This document shows, piece by piece, positions 42,148-54,436 of a DNA stretch of 64,000 nt (the stretch's first letter is position 1; each line of letters opens with the position of its first letter). The notes under the pieces are model-generated. The model was given only the letters and a program-made list of their open reading frames with translations. It was not told the origin of the DNA and did not search any database. This stretch comes from Kappaphycus alvarezii (lineage: Eukaryota; Rhodophyta; Florideophyceae; Gigartinales; Solieriaceae). Made by a program: the position numbers and the translations under genes. Where the stretch lies: assembly GCA_002205965.3 (NCBI GenBank), contig NADL03000699.1, forward strand, positions 620,001-684,000, given 5' to 3'.

Positions 42148-44290
42148 TTGATTTATGAATACCCTCCGCACGCTTCTGTGCAACGTTGTACAACCCATAA
42201 AGATTTACCACCAGCCCAGGCATTGGAAGACACGAGAGAATACCTCGCTCCACCACAGGTGGCCAACGGAGTGCACTGCGGACTGGATTCTATCGTACAC
42301 GAAGCCCGAAGACTGGTCGCCACCAAAAGTGAAGATGAGGACTACGCGCTGGTTTCAGTGGATGCACATAATGCGTTCAACCGCTTCTCGAGACAGAAAA
42401 TGATCGACCTCCTACCGACCAAAGTGCCGTCGTTATGCTGCTTTCTGAACATGGTGTATGCCCGTCAAATGCCGTCCCTAATCTTGCCTGCGGCATCGAC
42501 ATAAGACATCCCTAGCCAAGAAGGGATGCAACAAGTGGACCCAGCAAGTATGTTGATGTTCTCCCTTGTCATACACCAACTGGCAAGAGAAATTTCCGAT
42601 CAGACCCAACTCCATTTACACAGATGGTATGCGGATGACTGTACCCTGGTAGGCAATCACACTGAGCTCGACAAGGCTGTCGAGATCCTGAGGTCTAAGG
42701 GACCTGACCATGGCCTGTATCTAAGCCCGGCGAAGACACGCCTATTCTGGCCGCGCCACCCCGCCACTGAGACACCCCTACTGCACCGCTTTCCATATGA
42801 GAACTTCTCAAATCACGGCATTGACCTCCTCGGCGCCCCGATCGGTTAGCCTCAATTCATGGAGAACTTTCTCAATGAAAAAATTGCAGGATGCAATAAT
42901 ATGTTATCGCTGATCGATGGGATTGGGGATGCTCGCATCCGGTTCCACCTCCACCGTGTTTGTGCCTCGGCACTCAAGCTACATCATGTGATGAAGCTAA
43001 CACCGCCGAGTGCAACAAGCGTCCTGGCAATGAGATTTGACCAAGAACAGATGGAATATTACTCGCGGTCAAACAAAGTGCCGATGACAAGTGCGGTCCG
43101 ACAGCAAATGGCTCTTCCGTTACGCCTCGGAGGCCACGGATTCACACCCGTGGCAACGCTGAATCTAGCGTCGTATGCGGCCAGCGTCATCGACTCCGAA
43201 CAAGTGACATGCCCCGATGATCCTAGCGTAGCCCACCACCGTGCACAAAGCTATGCACATGCTGATACCCACCTTCTCGAGTTTGTCCGACGACTCCACC
43301 CAAGCTTCTCTGACGGATATGGTGGTCTCCCAGAAATGCTGACAGCCGCCAATCTTGCAAACAAGCCCTATAATACACTCAGTATTTTGTATCGAGCCTG
43401 GTGCAAGTCGGCAGCAAAGGTATTCTGGAAAGAAGACCAATGGGAGAGGTTTCCAAGCACTACGCTGCATACGGAAGCTGATATTCGGCAAAGGATCCGC
43501 CGCCAGGCATACTTAGAGACGCCTGCTGCAGCCTTTCTCACCGCACATCCGTCTGCGGTCAGCCGGACCTACAATAAGATGTGGTCAGTGATGTTACGCC
43601 GCCACCTGGGAGTTCACGTGTTTGACGACACTGTGCCGCTGCAATGCGCGGAGTGCAACAGGCCCATGGACAACCGAGGTGACCATGCAGCGGATTTTTG
43701 CAAAAAAGGCCTGGGATGGACTAACCGGCACAATGCCGTAGTGAAGGTATTTGCCCGACAAGTGTTCAAAGCAGCAGGAGTCGGCGTCCAATATGAGGTG
43801 AATTACTTACTTCCCAGACTGAATGCACGGCCTGCCAACATTCTAGTGTACCCGAGGTCGGAAGAGATCAACACCTTGCCGCCCCTCCCGGTGGCGTACG
43901 ACGTCACAGTAACATCGCCATTCCAAGAGGGTTCATGTCCATTGGAGCGAGTGGGGCGCGCGCCGTTGCCAATGCAGCGGAAAGACGGAAAAATAGGGAG
44001 CTTGCCAGCAAAGTAGCAGCCATCCCCGGTGAAGCCATCCCAGGACGATCAAAACTGGGATGGAAGTTTGTGCCGCTAGCCTTTGACTCACTTGGATCGC
44101 CGTCTGCGACGACGTCGAAGGTAATCGACGAATACGCGGTCGCTGTCGCAACCCGCAGCGGATGCTCGACGGGAGGAGTGAAGACTCGGCTTTAACAGCA
44201 GCTTAGTTATGCGATTTGGTCCACGTGTGCCGCGTCTGTAATATGTCGCGCCCCACAACATGCAGAGTTTAGCTACCCTATTCAAACCTA
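42148..44290 (+). pseudogene. RT retroelement type 1, YADD polymerase and zinc C-terminus
   Basis: RT palm: VDAHNAFNRFSRQKMIDLLP, then after a frame break the segment with SLVIHQLAREISD and LHLHRWYADDCTLVGNHTEL; catalytic YADD intact near 42630. Next LYLSPAKTRLFWPR and GIDLLGAPIG. A stop at 42848, then a 385-residue frame 42859-44016 covering thumb (ALPLRLGGHGFTPVATLNLA) and a C-terminal zinc domain (CAECNRPMDNRGDHAADFC then RHNAVVKVFARQVFKAAGVG). It ends DVTVTSPFQEG and, in the next frame to about 44290, EYAVAVATRSGCSTGGVKTR. It lacks fingers at the start. Resembles non-LTR-like RT families of marine organisms by general pattern; exact clade unknown. Confidence 0.75.
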
Positions 44291-44377
44291 GTTTTGTTAG
44301 GTTTGTTACAGTGGGGTATTCAAGACTTTGCATGTTGCACCTGCATATGTCTGTGGTACATAAAGTAATCGATTCTT

Positions 44378-44391
44378 CCATTACTGTATCG
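44378..44391 (+). repeat. 14-bp direct repeat, right copy
   Basis: CCATTACTGTATCG, matching 41848-41861 exactly. Here it is followed by GTAT, as at 61160. Confidence 0.75.
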
Positions 44392-45251
44392 GTATACCCT
44401 TATTGAGTCGATTGTGGTTGTCTGGAAAACCATGGGATAGATCGGATATATCTCCCAATAGTAAAACACCTAAATCTTTCCCCCTCTTCCTGTCGGTACT
44501 GACATTTTCGGTGCGCTCGGTGCTGAGGACTCAACTTGCCTTCGACGGCTTGCCACTTTTGCTGCAGCCTGTCGTGGATCCAATCCCCAAACGAAGCTCC
44601 GAAGCTTCGTCACGCGGTTTGTCCTCTGTTTGCATGGGATGCCACCCGGTCAGATTCTCACCCGACGCTTTTCTAAGTAGTCTTTCTGTACTCCCCCCTC
44701 TGTATCTGGCATGCCTTGATCCGCCCCGGTAAAGATTGACAACCACCAGAATAACATGTCCACAGAGTTCATTCAGCTCGGCGCACAAGGAAAACCAGGT
44801 CAAGCACACTTGCAAATAGCGATTCCGTCACATGGCCCCGCTGACTATTGTCTCCGTCTAGTTCACATTTAATCCCGTAATCGGGAGATTTGTTCCGTTT
44901 ATTCATCCCTCTCGCAGCCAAATGTCTACCCACGTCTATGGAATCATCTGGGCATGCGGCACTGTCGCCGCCACCAAGACGCCTGCCATTAACTTATCCT
45001 CTATGCAGCAACTTTCTTCTACAAACTTTTCCCAGTCCCCAGCCCATCAGTTTCTCACAGTACACTCAGCTTCATTTTTCTCCCTGTTATCTTCAAGCAG
45101 AGGCGTGCCATAAGTCCTCTGTTGCACCTTTCACAACGTGGAAGAGATTTGGTCTTGATCTCAAAGTCAAAACACCGTGTCCAATTTTGAAACGGGAGTC
45201 TGCATTCCACGACAAGCGAGTTTTCCTGCTTTCGGCCGGTCACTAAATCAT

Positions 45252-45503
45252 CTACAGGGATGGAGAGGCGAGAGCGGCGGCAGCGGCCTGGCCTGGACCG
45301 GCAACGCCTAGTACGGAGCCGATACCCTCGAGGGAGCCTGCGGCAACACCGGACTCTGCATCAGCAGAAGCACCAGCGGTAGTAGTGCCGTCACTCTGGA
45401 AACCGGCCCCAGAGCTTATGATGCCTTGGATGGAAGCACGGGAAACGGGAGCGGCAACAGCAGCGCCGACAAGAGCGAGAACGGTAGCGATCTTGGCAAT
45501 CAT
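45252..45503 (-). CDS. Small secreted-type Ala/Ser/Gly-rich protein, copy 1
   Basis: 83 residues. The N-terminus MIAKIATVLALVGAAVAAPV is a typical signal peptide: Lys early, a hydrophobic core, and an A-V-A-A cleavage region. The mature part of about 65 residues is low in charge and rich in Ala, Gly and Ser (SASIQGIISSGAGF-like start, IGSVLGVAGPGQAAAAALAS end), with no cysteine. It should enter the secretory route; in some algae such an N-terminus can also lead to plastid targeting. The frame is intact and apparently identical in sequence at 62794-63045, suggesting recent duplication or constraint. A TATA box lies about 105 bp upstream. No family is recognised. Confidence 0.75.
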   Translation of the reverse strand: MIAKIATVLALVGAAVAAPVSRASIQGIISSGAGFQSDGTTTAGASADAESGVAAGSLEGIGSVLGVAGPGQAAAAALASPSL

Positions 45504-45608
45504 GGCGGAACGAGAGAGTGAGTGGAATTGAGATTAGGAAAGTCTGAGGCTTTTGACAAGATGCTCTTACTATTAGCCATTACTTGCGAAAGAATCGAAT
45601 GGTCTGTC

Positions 45609-45616
45609 TTTATACT
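45609..45616 (-). promoter_or_regulatory. TATA box of the secreted-peptide gene, copy 1
   Basis: The minus strand reads AGTATAAAGACAGACC about 105 bp before the ATG at 45503, consistent with an RNA polymerase II promoter and a ~75-nt leader. Confidence 0.6.
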
Positions 45617-45705
45617 GGACGGGGAATGCTCTAGCAGTGCAATCGGGAACAGAATTGTCGTTGTGGGGCTTTCAAAGTAAAGGGCCAGCAGTGTACTGCG
45701 GTTTG

Positions 45706-47468
45706 AATTCACTTTGCCCCGCAAGTGTCACTCCTGGGAGCTAACACAGTTTACTGCAACGGGGCCAGACAAGAAATCAGTTGTGAGGGAACTAATCCCC
45801 AGCCCAGAAAACTGAGAATCAACGGGATGGATTTGCCGCAGTAGTGCAACCGACAAATGTTTTGCAAATGGGCTTCAAGAACAGAATTCCAAATTCCAGC
45901 GGGGCCAATTCATTATGCATGGAGCCCAGCAGTAATATAGCCCAATTCAGCTGCAGCTTCCTCTTCAGCATTTGAGGGGCAGTTGCGGATCCTTACGTTC
46001 AGAAGGGGCAATCAACGGTTAGCAGGGCAAAATTCGCTATACACTTGTTCTATGTTTTCTTTCCTATGCATCGCACTTTGCATTCTTGCTATTAACTGAA
46101 ATGTTGGTAAACACACCGGACTGTGCCGTTCGCCCCTTAGCTCAAGTCTGAAATGACCGGTAATAGATTACACGAATAAACTTTATGCAACCCTAAGACG
46201 CGCGGACCCCTCCAGAATTGCCTAGCTGCTTCAGGGGAGGAAAAAGGTTGCTGCTTCAGGGTATGTAAGCTAGGTTACCTCCCCATGACGAGCTTCCATC
46301 GTGTACTATGTAAACGGCAGCTTACCTTCACCAGACCGCGGAACAAGAGAGAGAGACTTTAATGAAACATTTCTTAACGTGCCATGTGATATGCACTAAA
46401 GTTGGGCCTGCTGAAAAAATCTTGAAGAGGACGTTCTTTACTTTGGTGTAATGATTGGAGGAGGCTCCGACGTGGCTCAGATCCACAACTGGAAGCAAGT
46501 CAGGCTGTCACGCATCTTAACTGCGCTGGATGTATCAGCTGCATTCGTTTCGCTGTAAAAAATTCAAGCGAGCGCAGGAAATGTAGCTTACCGTTTGCGT
46601 ACAGGTTCTTTGTGCGGGATCAGGACCCGTAGGGTAGTGATATATAACCGTCAACTTGGAAACCTCTTGTCCAACTTCTCGGTTCTTCAAGTCGCCGCTT
46701 ATTTTCCGACTCCCGCCCTCCACTCATTCTTCATGGCCCAATCACAAGTCATCTTTGTTCTTTGTTTCAGTTGTTTTATTTCTTTGAGTCTTCGTTTTCT
46801 GTTAAAATTTTCGAATCAAAATTGTGCGTCCTTCGATCCCTTATTAAATTGTGATTTGAAGTATCTCGTGTCATTTGGATATTTGGGTTTCTCTTTCATT
46901 TGATATCGTACCTCGTATCGTTACCGCTATCTTTTCAGGTTCGCTTGCAGAAGTATCGCTTTCGAAAAACGTCAAATGGACAAGACGTAAGCTTCCGCAA
47001 GGCAGAGATCTGTCTCGAGTGTGCTAAATTAGTGGTCAACTGATTTCTCGGTCTTCTGAACGAGCATTGCCTCGAAAAGGCTTTAGTGTGAAATTAATGT
47101 TGCAGAGACGAGCCGAATGGCCCGCGACAGGTGAAGGCACTTGCGTAAATCAAATACACCCTCTGTGAGAAGTATGGACACCTAAAGATAACTGTCACAT
47201 CTCGTTAACTTTTGGACTGACGATACCTCAATTTTTAGCTTGATTTGGGATTGGACGCTAGCACCCGAACCATCTCATGCAAATCGTCTGTTCCTAGTAT
47301 TGACCCACCTAACCCTCTTAGCTTCACTATATCTGTCGAAGCTGCTACTAATAGCGTATGCGACGAGAACGCGGGGTATGTTATACGTCATGAATTAGCT
47401 GTTTTACCTTTAGTTAATCTAGTAAATGCGTTTGTGTTTCTCTGCTTGTTAATTCAACTCAGACATAT
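45706..47468. other. No gene recognised
   Basis: Unique sequence beyond the duplication end. The short frames 46595-46903 and 47245-47472 have no motif. Several GGGGCA/CAGTGCAAT-type words recur near 45640-46020, but no clear repeat is defined. Confidence 0.35.
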
Positions 47469-48217
47469 GTAGGTACAACTAGCAAAGTCCGAATACCCCA
47501 CTGTAACAAATCTAAAAGAAGAGGACCCATTTTGGGTGCAGTATCTGAATTAGCAAATATTTTTACATTTTTACAGTATCCGAATTTGAGAGAAAATTTT
47601 AAATTTGGATGAGTGCGGCAAGTTCATGGGTTGATTGTTTTAAATTTTATGACATGCTGGCATTAGTAGATGTCAGTACACGCCAAGGTTCTGGGTAATA
47701 CCAAGAGTGACTCTGGAAAATCTATATAATGGCCGCATCAATTCACGCCCCTGGCCGATGGGTAGCGGGTATGTGTATGGCACCTAGATACTTTCCTTGA
47801 AGAAATTTCTTCTACTAATCTCTCTCGTTCACAATATTCCCTATAATGCATTTTATGGTACTTACTATGTTTGTTTGAGACTTTATGGTTAGCCGGAAAT
47901 TCTATATAAGCTGAGTAAACAGTTTACTTTTGTGGGGGTCAAGCAAGTTGCCAGACAACTTCAAGTCAAGCCCCAAGTAGTTAGGAAGTTGAGTGTCAGC
48001 TTCAGATCCAAGAACAGTTATTCTCACGCTGATAACGGAGCGAAAATGGTAGACCCTGCCCCTTACATGCTCGCTTGTAGCCCTCTGAACTATCTTCATT
48101 ACCCACTTCTTTCTGTTCGCTCAACTATGCCACGGTAGCACTTTTGTCGCTTGCAACACATCCCTCCTGGGATATTTGGTTCTGATTATCTCTTCTCCCG
48201 ACGCTTTATCTATATCT
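47469..48217 (+). mobile_element. 5' LTR of gypsy element B, gene-less form
   Basis: About 750 bp. It aligns with the LTR at 63248-63966 throughout, including AATTTGGATGAGTGCGGCAA, CTATATAATGGCCGC (first TATA), the GCCGATGGGTAGC block, TTCTATATAAGCTGAG (second TATA) and the AACTTC hairpins. It lacks the SIM gene. It is followed by TTTGGTACTC and then gag at 48304. The left end is degraded, so the start is approximate. Confidence 0.75.
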
Positions 48218-48303
48218 TTTGGTACTCTTTAGTAGGTGTTTGCACCCTAGTTATTCGAGTTGTGAAATATTACGGAACATTTAAGTGGGAATTTTCTGTA
48301 ACC

Positions 48304-51300
48304 ATGGATCTCAACACTGCCCATATATTGTTCAAAGGTAACAAGAACGAATGCTTTTAGGATTTTATTTCTACATAATATTCAGAAGTTTCTTTATACA
48401 TATTTTAATACTTTGATGCGTGAAAAGATTGGTGAAGAGATGGCCGTAAGTATCTTTTCCTATCCTTATGGTGACGCAAAACATAAATATAAAGCCAATT
48501 TTATGGATGGGTGGTCCCTTAATGGGAGTGAGCGGGCTTTTGAAAGAATATGCTGAGAAGATAGAACCAGATGAGATGATTCGCACGGCTATAGAGGCCC
48601 GACTCAACTTCGCTGATTTGCTAAGCTCATTGGTACACTTGTGTGATCTCTATGAAAAGGCTGGGTTCAACTCCCAAGCCAAGTACGGAATGCTGCATAA
48701 GGTGGCGATGGAGTATAATCGTCTCTCCGATTTCCATCTCATCAAGGGCCCTCACACTTTAAATAACCTGACGGGTTCCACAGTAGAATTCGTAAAGAAC
48801 TCGGAGACATTTCAGTCGCTGAGTGAGATAGAGAAGAAACAGAGTACATCTATGTCTGTAGTACACCCTTGAAAGAATTGTTAAAGGTCGGCTACTAGTG
48901 CAGCGTCATTGGAATCTGTCAGAAGCGGTGTTTAAAACTTGGAAGAACGGCTGGAAACCCGATTCGATAATTGACTTGACATGATAGCCTCGCAGTTGGA
49001 GAGCCTTACTCGTATTACCAAGAAGAAATAGTCCGGAATCTCTAAGGCAGTAAAAGTCTGCTCCTACTGCCACAATCCTGGACACTTTGCAAATGAGTGT
49101 CCTGAGAATCCACATAGAAACACTCGTTGTCGTTTTGGAATGTGCGGTCGATAAGATCATCATGAAATTTAACTGCTGGTCTAATGAAAACAGAAGATCA
49201 AATATATCGGACGCGAAAAGCGAATCAGGACCAGAGGTGAAATTTTACAAAACAGGAAGGATAAAAGGTTGATAGATGCCGGTAACGTATCCATCGCTGA
49301 CGAAATCAGTCACGTCAATGTGACAAAAAGGGAGAGCGAACGGAGAATTTTATCGAAAAAAAGATAATTTAGGTTATAGAATGCTTGAATATATACCACC
49401 ACCTGTACTTCCTCGGACGAAGAGGTCTGATAAATTTGTCCAGGATTGGATTATGTGAAAAAGTGCAACTTAGTAGCTGAGATTGCATCGGCCCCAGCTG
49501 GAATAAAGTTTTCTCCGCTTTTGAGGGGCGACGAAGAGGATGCGAGTAAAGAACTCAAAAAATAAGTTCTAATAAGTCCGGTAAAGGTAAGAAATTGTTT
49601 CTTTAATCGGCCTCTGCAGCTCCAAAAAAGTCTCAATATGGTACCATCCAAAGTATTGGGAATGAAATAACAAGATCTCTTCGATTCGGGTGCTGTTCCA
49701 AATATCTTTTCAGAAAGTATGGTAACAGATCTCGGTATCGAAATTATTCCAACTACGCGAAGAATAACAGTTGCGGGTGGAACCGTATCAAAATGTATGG
49801 GCGCTTTTGAGAAGTTTTATGTGTTATTTGGGGACTCGAAAGGTGATTTTTAATTTCTTGTTATGCCTGATCTATCTTTCAATCAAATCATTGGTGTCCT
49901 ACAATGGAAAAACTGGGGAAATGAATTGAGTTGCGCAACCAAAATGTTTCAGATCGTATTGACGGCAGAACCGTAAAGATGCCCTGGACTTCGACAAAAA
50001 AAAATACATCTGGAAGATTTAAGAGAAATTGACAGTAAAGATTTCACTTATAGCTATGACAGAGAAGAATCCGAACCAACAATTTCGGAAATGGAAAAAG
50101 ATATGCTCGAGGAGTAATAAACATGGCACGGAATGATCATGATTACTGGTTTGAAACCGACGACGACTGGAACTCGCAAAAGGAACGTATTTCGTATCGC
50201 GATAACATCAAATCACAGGACAGTGTTCAGAGTGTGAAAGGCGACTGCTTTTGCAAAGATAATAAGGATATGTCGTATTCCATATCCAAAGATATGGGCA
50301 CACCGGAAGAGGTCCTTCAAAACAGGGAGAGTATGGATCAAGAAGAAGAAGAGCCAAAGATCACAGAAATTCAAGAAAAATGCAGCATATCCCCGCTCCT
50401 GTATCAAAGAAAATATCCGACATATTAACATCTCCCATAGACATTACATGGAGCGTTTTAGATTTTAGACAAGCAAGTGTACAGGTCACTCACTCCTTCT
50501 AAATTACCGATACTCAACCAATTTATCATATGCCTAGACTTCGAACACCGAAAAATGACCAGTTTATATCTTAAAATGTTACAAGTATGCTGAAAAATGA
50601 TACTATTGGGCCAGTCTCGTCTACATGCTCATTTCCCGTTGTAGATACACCAAAGAAGGATGAAGACGTCCCCTTTGCTTCGCCTACTGAAAATTTAACG
50701 AAAGAATGGTATCTGATTGATTTTAGATTCTAGATATTGAAGGAATCCTCAAGGACATGAAGGACGGGAGATAATTACCATCAATTGAACTTTTAAACTG
50801 ACCACTGGTAGATTTTTTGGATGAGAACAGTAAGGAAAAAACGAAGTTTACCAGCAAAGTCGGCACCTTCAGATTTGAGGTGTTTCCCTCCATTTGCGAA
50901 GGTTTACATCGATGATGTGGTAATATTCTCAAAAATTTTGGATCAGCACATATCGGATTTCAATACAGTGGTGGATAGGATCTCTGCATAAAGCCCGAGA
51001 ATTAAGTTGTGCAAATGCTTCTGTGGGAAAAAATCTATCTAAACACTCGGTCATATCGTCGATCAGGAGGGAATTAAGTTTGATCCATAAGAAACGAAAC
51101 AAACCAAGTTGGCGCCAAGGGCCGCTTCAAAGACGGATTTTCGAGGCTTCTTAGGTCTTGCGTCATATTACCCAAGATTTATCAAAGATTTAGCAAAGAC
51201 GGCAGCACCGCTACATGCTAGTACTACGAAGAACAGAAAGTTTTTGTAGAGCAATTAAATGCAAACTGCATTCGAGGATCTTAAAGAAAAGCTATTTGTC

Positions 51301-52992
51301 CCTCCAGTGCTCATCTATCCAGATTTCGAGAGACCATTTGTTGTGAAAAAAGATGCCTCAGAATTGTCCCTGGGTGCCGGTTTGTCCCAAAAGATGAATA
51401 CGGAAGGCTACACCCTGTTCAATTCGAAAGTCGAACCCTGAATGACGCGGAGAAGATATACTAAGTCTGTTAAAAAGAAGAACTAGCTGTCGCATTCGAG
51501 TTGTAAAAGTTTCGCATCTACCATTTATCGCTCAAAAAAATCTTTTTGATAACTGATCACCAGACACTTAAGAACGTACGCCAAAAATGAAAGATGTGCA
51601 TCACCGTTTGGCTCGATGGCTCGAAATTTCTGCAGAATATCGGTTTGAAATTTTCTATAGACTCGGATGCAGAAATCAGCCTCCTGATTCCCTATCCCGT
51701 TCCAGGGATCCAATGAATCCAAGTGAAAAGCTCCCGCGGGCATCGTCGGAGTTGTCGAGTTACAAGGGCTACACGGCAACGACTAAGAACCTAATTTTCA
51801 GGGACTAATGAAATTTGTTGATAAATTGTAAATGAGTTGATCTTGAACACATAAATTAGGTACACAGGAACCAAAATGCTTTTGCATTGTAGAATGGGAA
51901 CTCTTCTGACATAACCAAGCCAGTAATCGACCAGTAACCCCGGTGAAAGAATGAATGAAGATCTTGGGGACTTTCCATACTGAGTTAGGGCATTGGGATC
52001 TCGAAAAAATCAAGCAATTAATTACAAAAAGATTTTGGTGGCTCGGTATCCATAAGGACGTCTATTATTTCGTGAGAAGGTGCAACGACAATCAAAAATT
52101 CACTCCGACCCGAAAGTGCAAACCTACTCTAAGCTTTCCATTTTCCGGTCTTTTTGAAACCCTCTAAATCGACTTTGCCGGCCCATTCAGGGAAACGTAT
52201 TCCCAAAACAAATATCTCCGTATACAGGTAGAGAATCTTACTGGATTGCCATTAGCAGTCGCAGTTGACGAGGCCAATAATGATTGGGTCATGAGATTCA
52301 TCGAAAAAGAAATAGTTGATCCGTTTCATCTTCCAAAAAGGATCATCCCGGATAACGCCCGTTGTTTCAATGTAAAGTCACTGCTTCGCTTTTTGAGAGA
52401 TAAATGGATTCAATTGGAGACAGTTCTTGTTTACGCTCCAATTTCAAACGGGAAAGCGGGAAGAATGGTCAGAACCATGAAATGAACGATATAGAAAACT
52501 ATGTCGGAGAATGAAATCCAATGGGTACATGCCTTACCAAAGGTTTAATACGGGTATTGCCGAAGAAGAAAGAGTGGACGCTCACCGTTTGAGCTAATCT
52601 ACGGAAGGCTCCGAGAATGCTAAAGAGAGAAGTACAACAAATATTGTTGTTGAGGAGAGTAGAGAACTTGAACTACTGGAGATCACACCGCGCGTTACTA
52701 CAGAAAAGAAACAAGGGCGAAGACCATCCAGTCTAAACCTTTTCAGTCGGCTCTAGATACTTGTTTTACATGGAAAAGCCACGCGGCAGAATATGAAGTG
52801 GCCTGCCTTTCAAACAAATTACTCGAATCCTTTCATTGCCACGGAGGAGAGACACCCGCATTAAAAACTATGTTCAAGCTTAAGAAAGATATCAAGGAGG
52901 ACCATCCATGCACGTCGTATCTTCCCTTACCAACAAAGGCCTGAAGAATTCCTTCTCACTAAGGACTATGTGCCACCACGAAAAATAATCAT
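48304..52992 (+). pseudogene. Gag-pol of gypsy element B, heavily decayed
   Basis: Starts MDLNTAHILFKGNKNECF and breaks at once. Gag pieces include KYAEKIEPDEMIRTAIEARL-like sequence (48545 on). Zinc knuckles near 49060 read VCSYCHNPGHFANEC (intact CCHC) and a degenerate second one. Protease near 49680 reads LFDSGAVPN. The RT active site VYIDDVVIF (50903) survives, but the front half of RT is full of stops and partly deleted. RNase H (ERPFVVKKDASELSLGAG) and integrase (TFHTELGHWDLEKIKQLITK, CNDNQKFTPTRK, AGRMVRTMK) are recognisable. It is cut at about 52992, where a truncated LTR of element C begins. Much older than element C by its mutation load. Confidence 0.8.
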
Positions 52993-53233
52993 AGTAGTAG
53001 GAAGTTGATAGTCAACTTCAGACCCAAGAACCATTCTTCTTACTCTCGTCAGAGAACACCAGTGGTATACCCTGCCCCTTCTATACATAATTGTAGTCCT
53101 CTCAGATATTATCCTTGTCCACCTCTTTTCGTTCGCTCAACTACACCACCGGAGCACTTTTGTCGCTTGCAACACCTCCTTCTTGGGGTATATGGTTCTG
53201 AGTATCTCTTGTTCCGACGATTTCCCCCTATAA
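52993..53233 (+). mobile_element. Truncated 5' LTR of gypsy element C
   Basis: Contains only the last ~240 bp of the LTR, starting inside the second hairpin block (TAGTAGGAAGTTGATAGTCA) and ending before TTTGGTACTC. It is joined directly to the broken pol of element B, so element C lost its 5' LTR promoter half. Confidence 0.8.
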
Positions 53234-53321
53234 TTTGGTACTCTTTTGGAGGGGTTGCACCCGAGGTATTCTAGTTGTGAAGTATTAGGGAACACTTGAG
53301 TGTTATTTGTTTTCTGTAATG

Positions 53322-54250
53322 ATGGATCTCAACGCTGCTCGTATAACGTTCACAGGGGGTAAGAGTGAAGACGTGGAGGAGTTTCTCTATACATATTTTA
53401 ATGTTTTGGTGCGTAACAAGAGCGATGAAGAAAAGGCTGCAAGTATCTTTGCCTATTTTTATGGTGACCCAAAGCACAAATGATAGGCCAAGTTTATCGC
53501 CGGGTGGTCTCTTAACGGGAATGGGCGTAATTTCGGTGATGTATGTGAGAGGCTTGTGAAAGAATATGCTAAGGAGGTAGAACCAGATGCGATGATTCGT
53601 ACCGCCATCGAAGCCCGGCTCAATTTTGATGATTTGTTAAGCTCAATGGTATATTTGTGTGATCTCTATGATAAGGCTGGGTTCAACGCCCAAGCCAAGC
53701 ACGGAATGCTGCGTAAGGCGGCGATGGGGATAAGCGGCTCTCCGATTTCCTCCTCATGAAAGGCCCTCACACTTTTAATGTACTGAAGGGTTCCATAATA
53801 GAATTTGTCAAAAACTCGGAGACATTTCAGTCACTGAGTGAGGTACCGACGAAGACCCGTACACCGATGTCTATCGTACATCCTAGAAAGAATTACCAAA
53901 GGCCGGATTCTAATACTGCGGCATTAGAATCTGTCAGGAGCGATGTAAAAACTTGGAAGAACGGCTGGAAACCCGATTCGATAATCGAATTGACATGATA
54001 ACCTCGCAGTTGGAGAGCCTTACTCTTACCATCAATAAGAACGAGTCTGGGCCTCTAATTCCGCATAAGTCTGCTTCTACTGCCACAAGCCTGGACACTT
54101 TGCAAATAGGTGTCCTGATAATCCACATAGAAACACTTGCTGTGAAAAAAGCGGCCGATATGGTCACCATGAAAGTAACTGCGGGTCTAAAGACAACAGA
54201 AGAGAAAATTTATCGGACGTCAGATGCGAATCAGGGCCGGAGGTGAAAAT
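53322..54250 (+). pseudogene. Gag of gypsy element C
   Basis: MDLNAARITFTGGKSEDVEE then FNVLVRNKSDEEKAASIFAY, broken by a stop at about 53480. It resumes with KEYAKEVEPDAMIRTAIEAR (53556 on) and LYDKAGFNAQAKHGMLRKAA. After a stop and frameshift the zinc-knuckle region near 54070-54180 reads CHKPGHFA.RCPDNPHRNTC and CEK.GRYGHHES-NC-like. Homologous to gag in A and B. No catalytic role; it would form the capsid and bind RNA. Confidence 0.75.
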
Positions 54251-54436
54251 TTTACAAAACCGGAGAGAGAAATGTAACGTATCCATCGCTTAAGAAATCA
54301 GTCAAGTCAATGTGACAAAAAGGGATGGAGAAAGGAACATTTTATCGAAAAAAGTAGGGTACAGTATGGAATGCTGTAACATATCCCAGTACCTGTACCT
54401 CCTCAGACGAAGAGGTCTGATCAAGTTTTTCCAGGA

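Larger units (their letters stand above)
44378..45705. repeat. Segmental duplication, copy 1 (partner 61146-63247)
   Basis: Matches 61146-61255 and 62045-63247 very closely; the last kilobase differs at only a handful of sites. Copy 1 lacks the ~790 bp present at 61256-62044; the junction lies in TTTCCCC microhomology, so a deletion in copy 1 is likely. Copy 1 has a ~20-bp extra block near 44597 (GAAGCTCCGAAGCTTCG). Contains the secreted-peptide gene. Confidence 0.95.

Noticed and set aside
44531..44815. Minus-strand 94-residue frame
   Set aside because: No motif; its counterpart in duplicate copy 2 is not kept open in the same way, so it is probably not coding.
44890..45246. Plus-strand frame 44890-45246 (identical in 62480-62788)
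   Set aside because: It is conserved only because the whole segment is recently duplicated, and overlaps the 3' side of the minus-strand peptide gene; no domain or start context supports it.
46595..46903. Possible small membrane protein
   Set aside because: Hydrophobic because of T-rich DNA; no upstream signal or homologue known to me.
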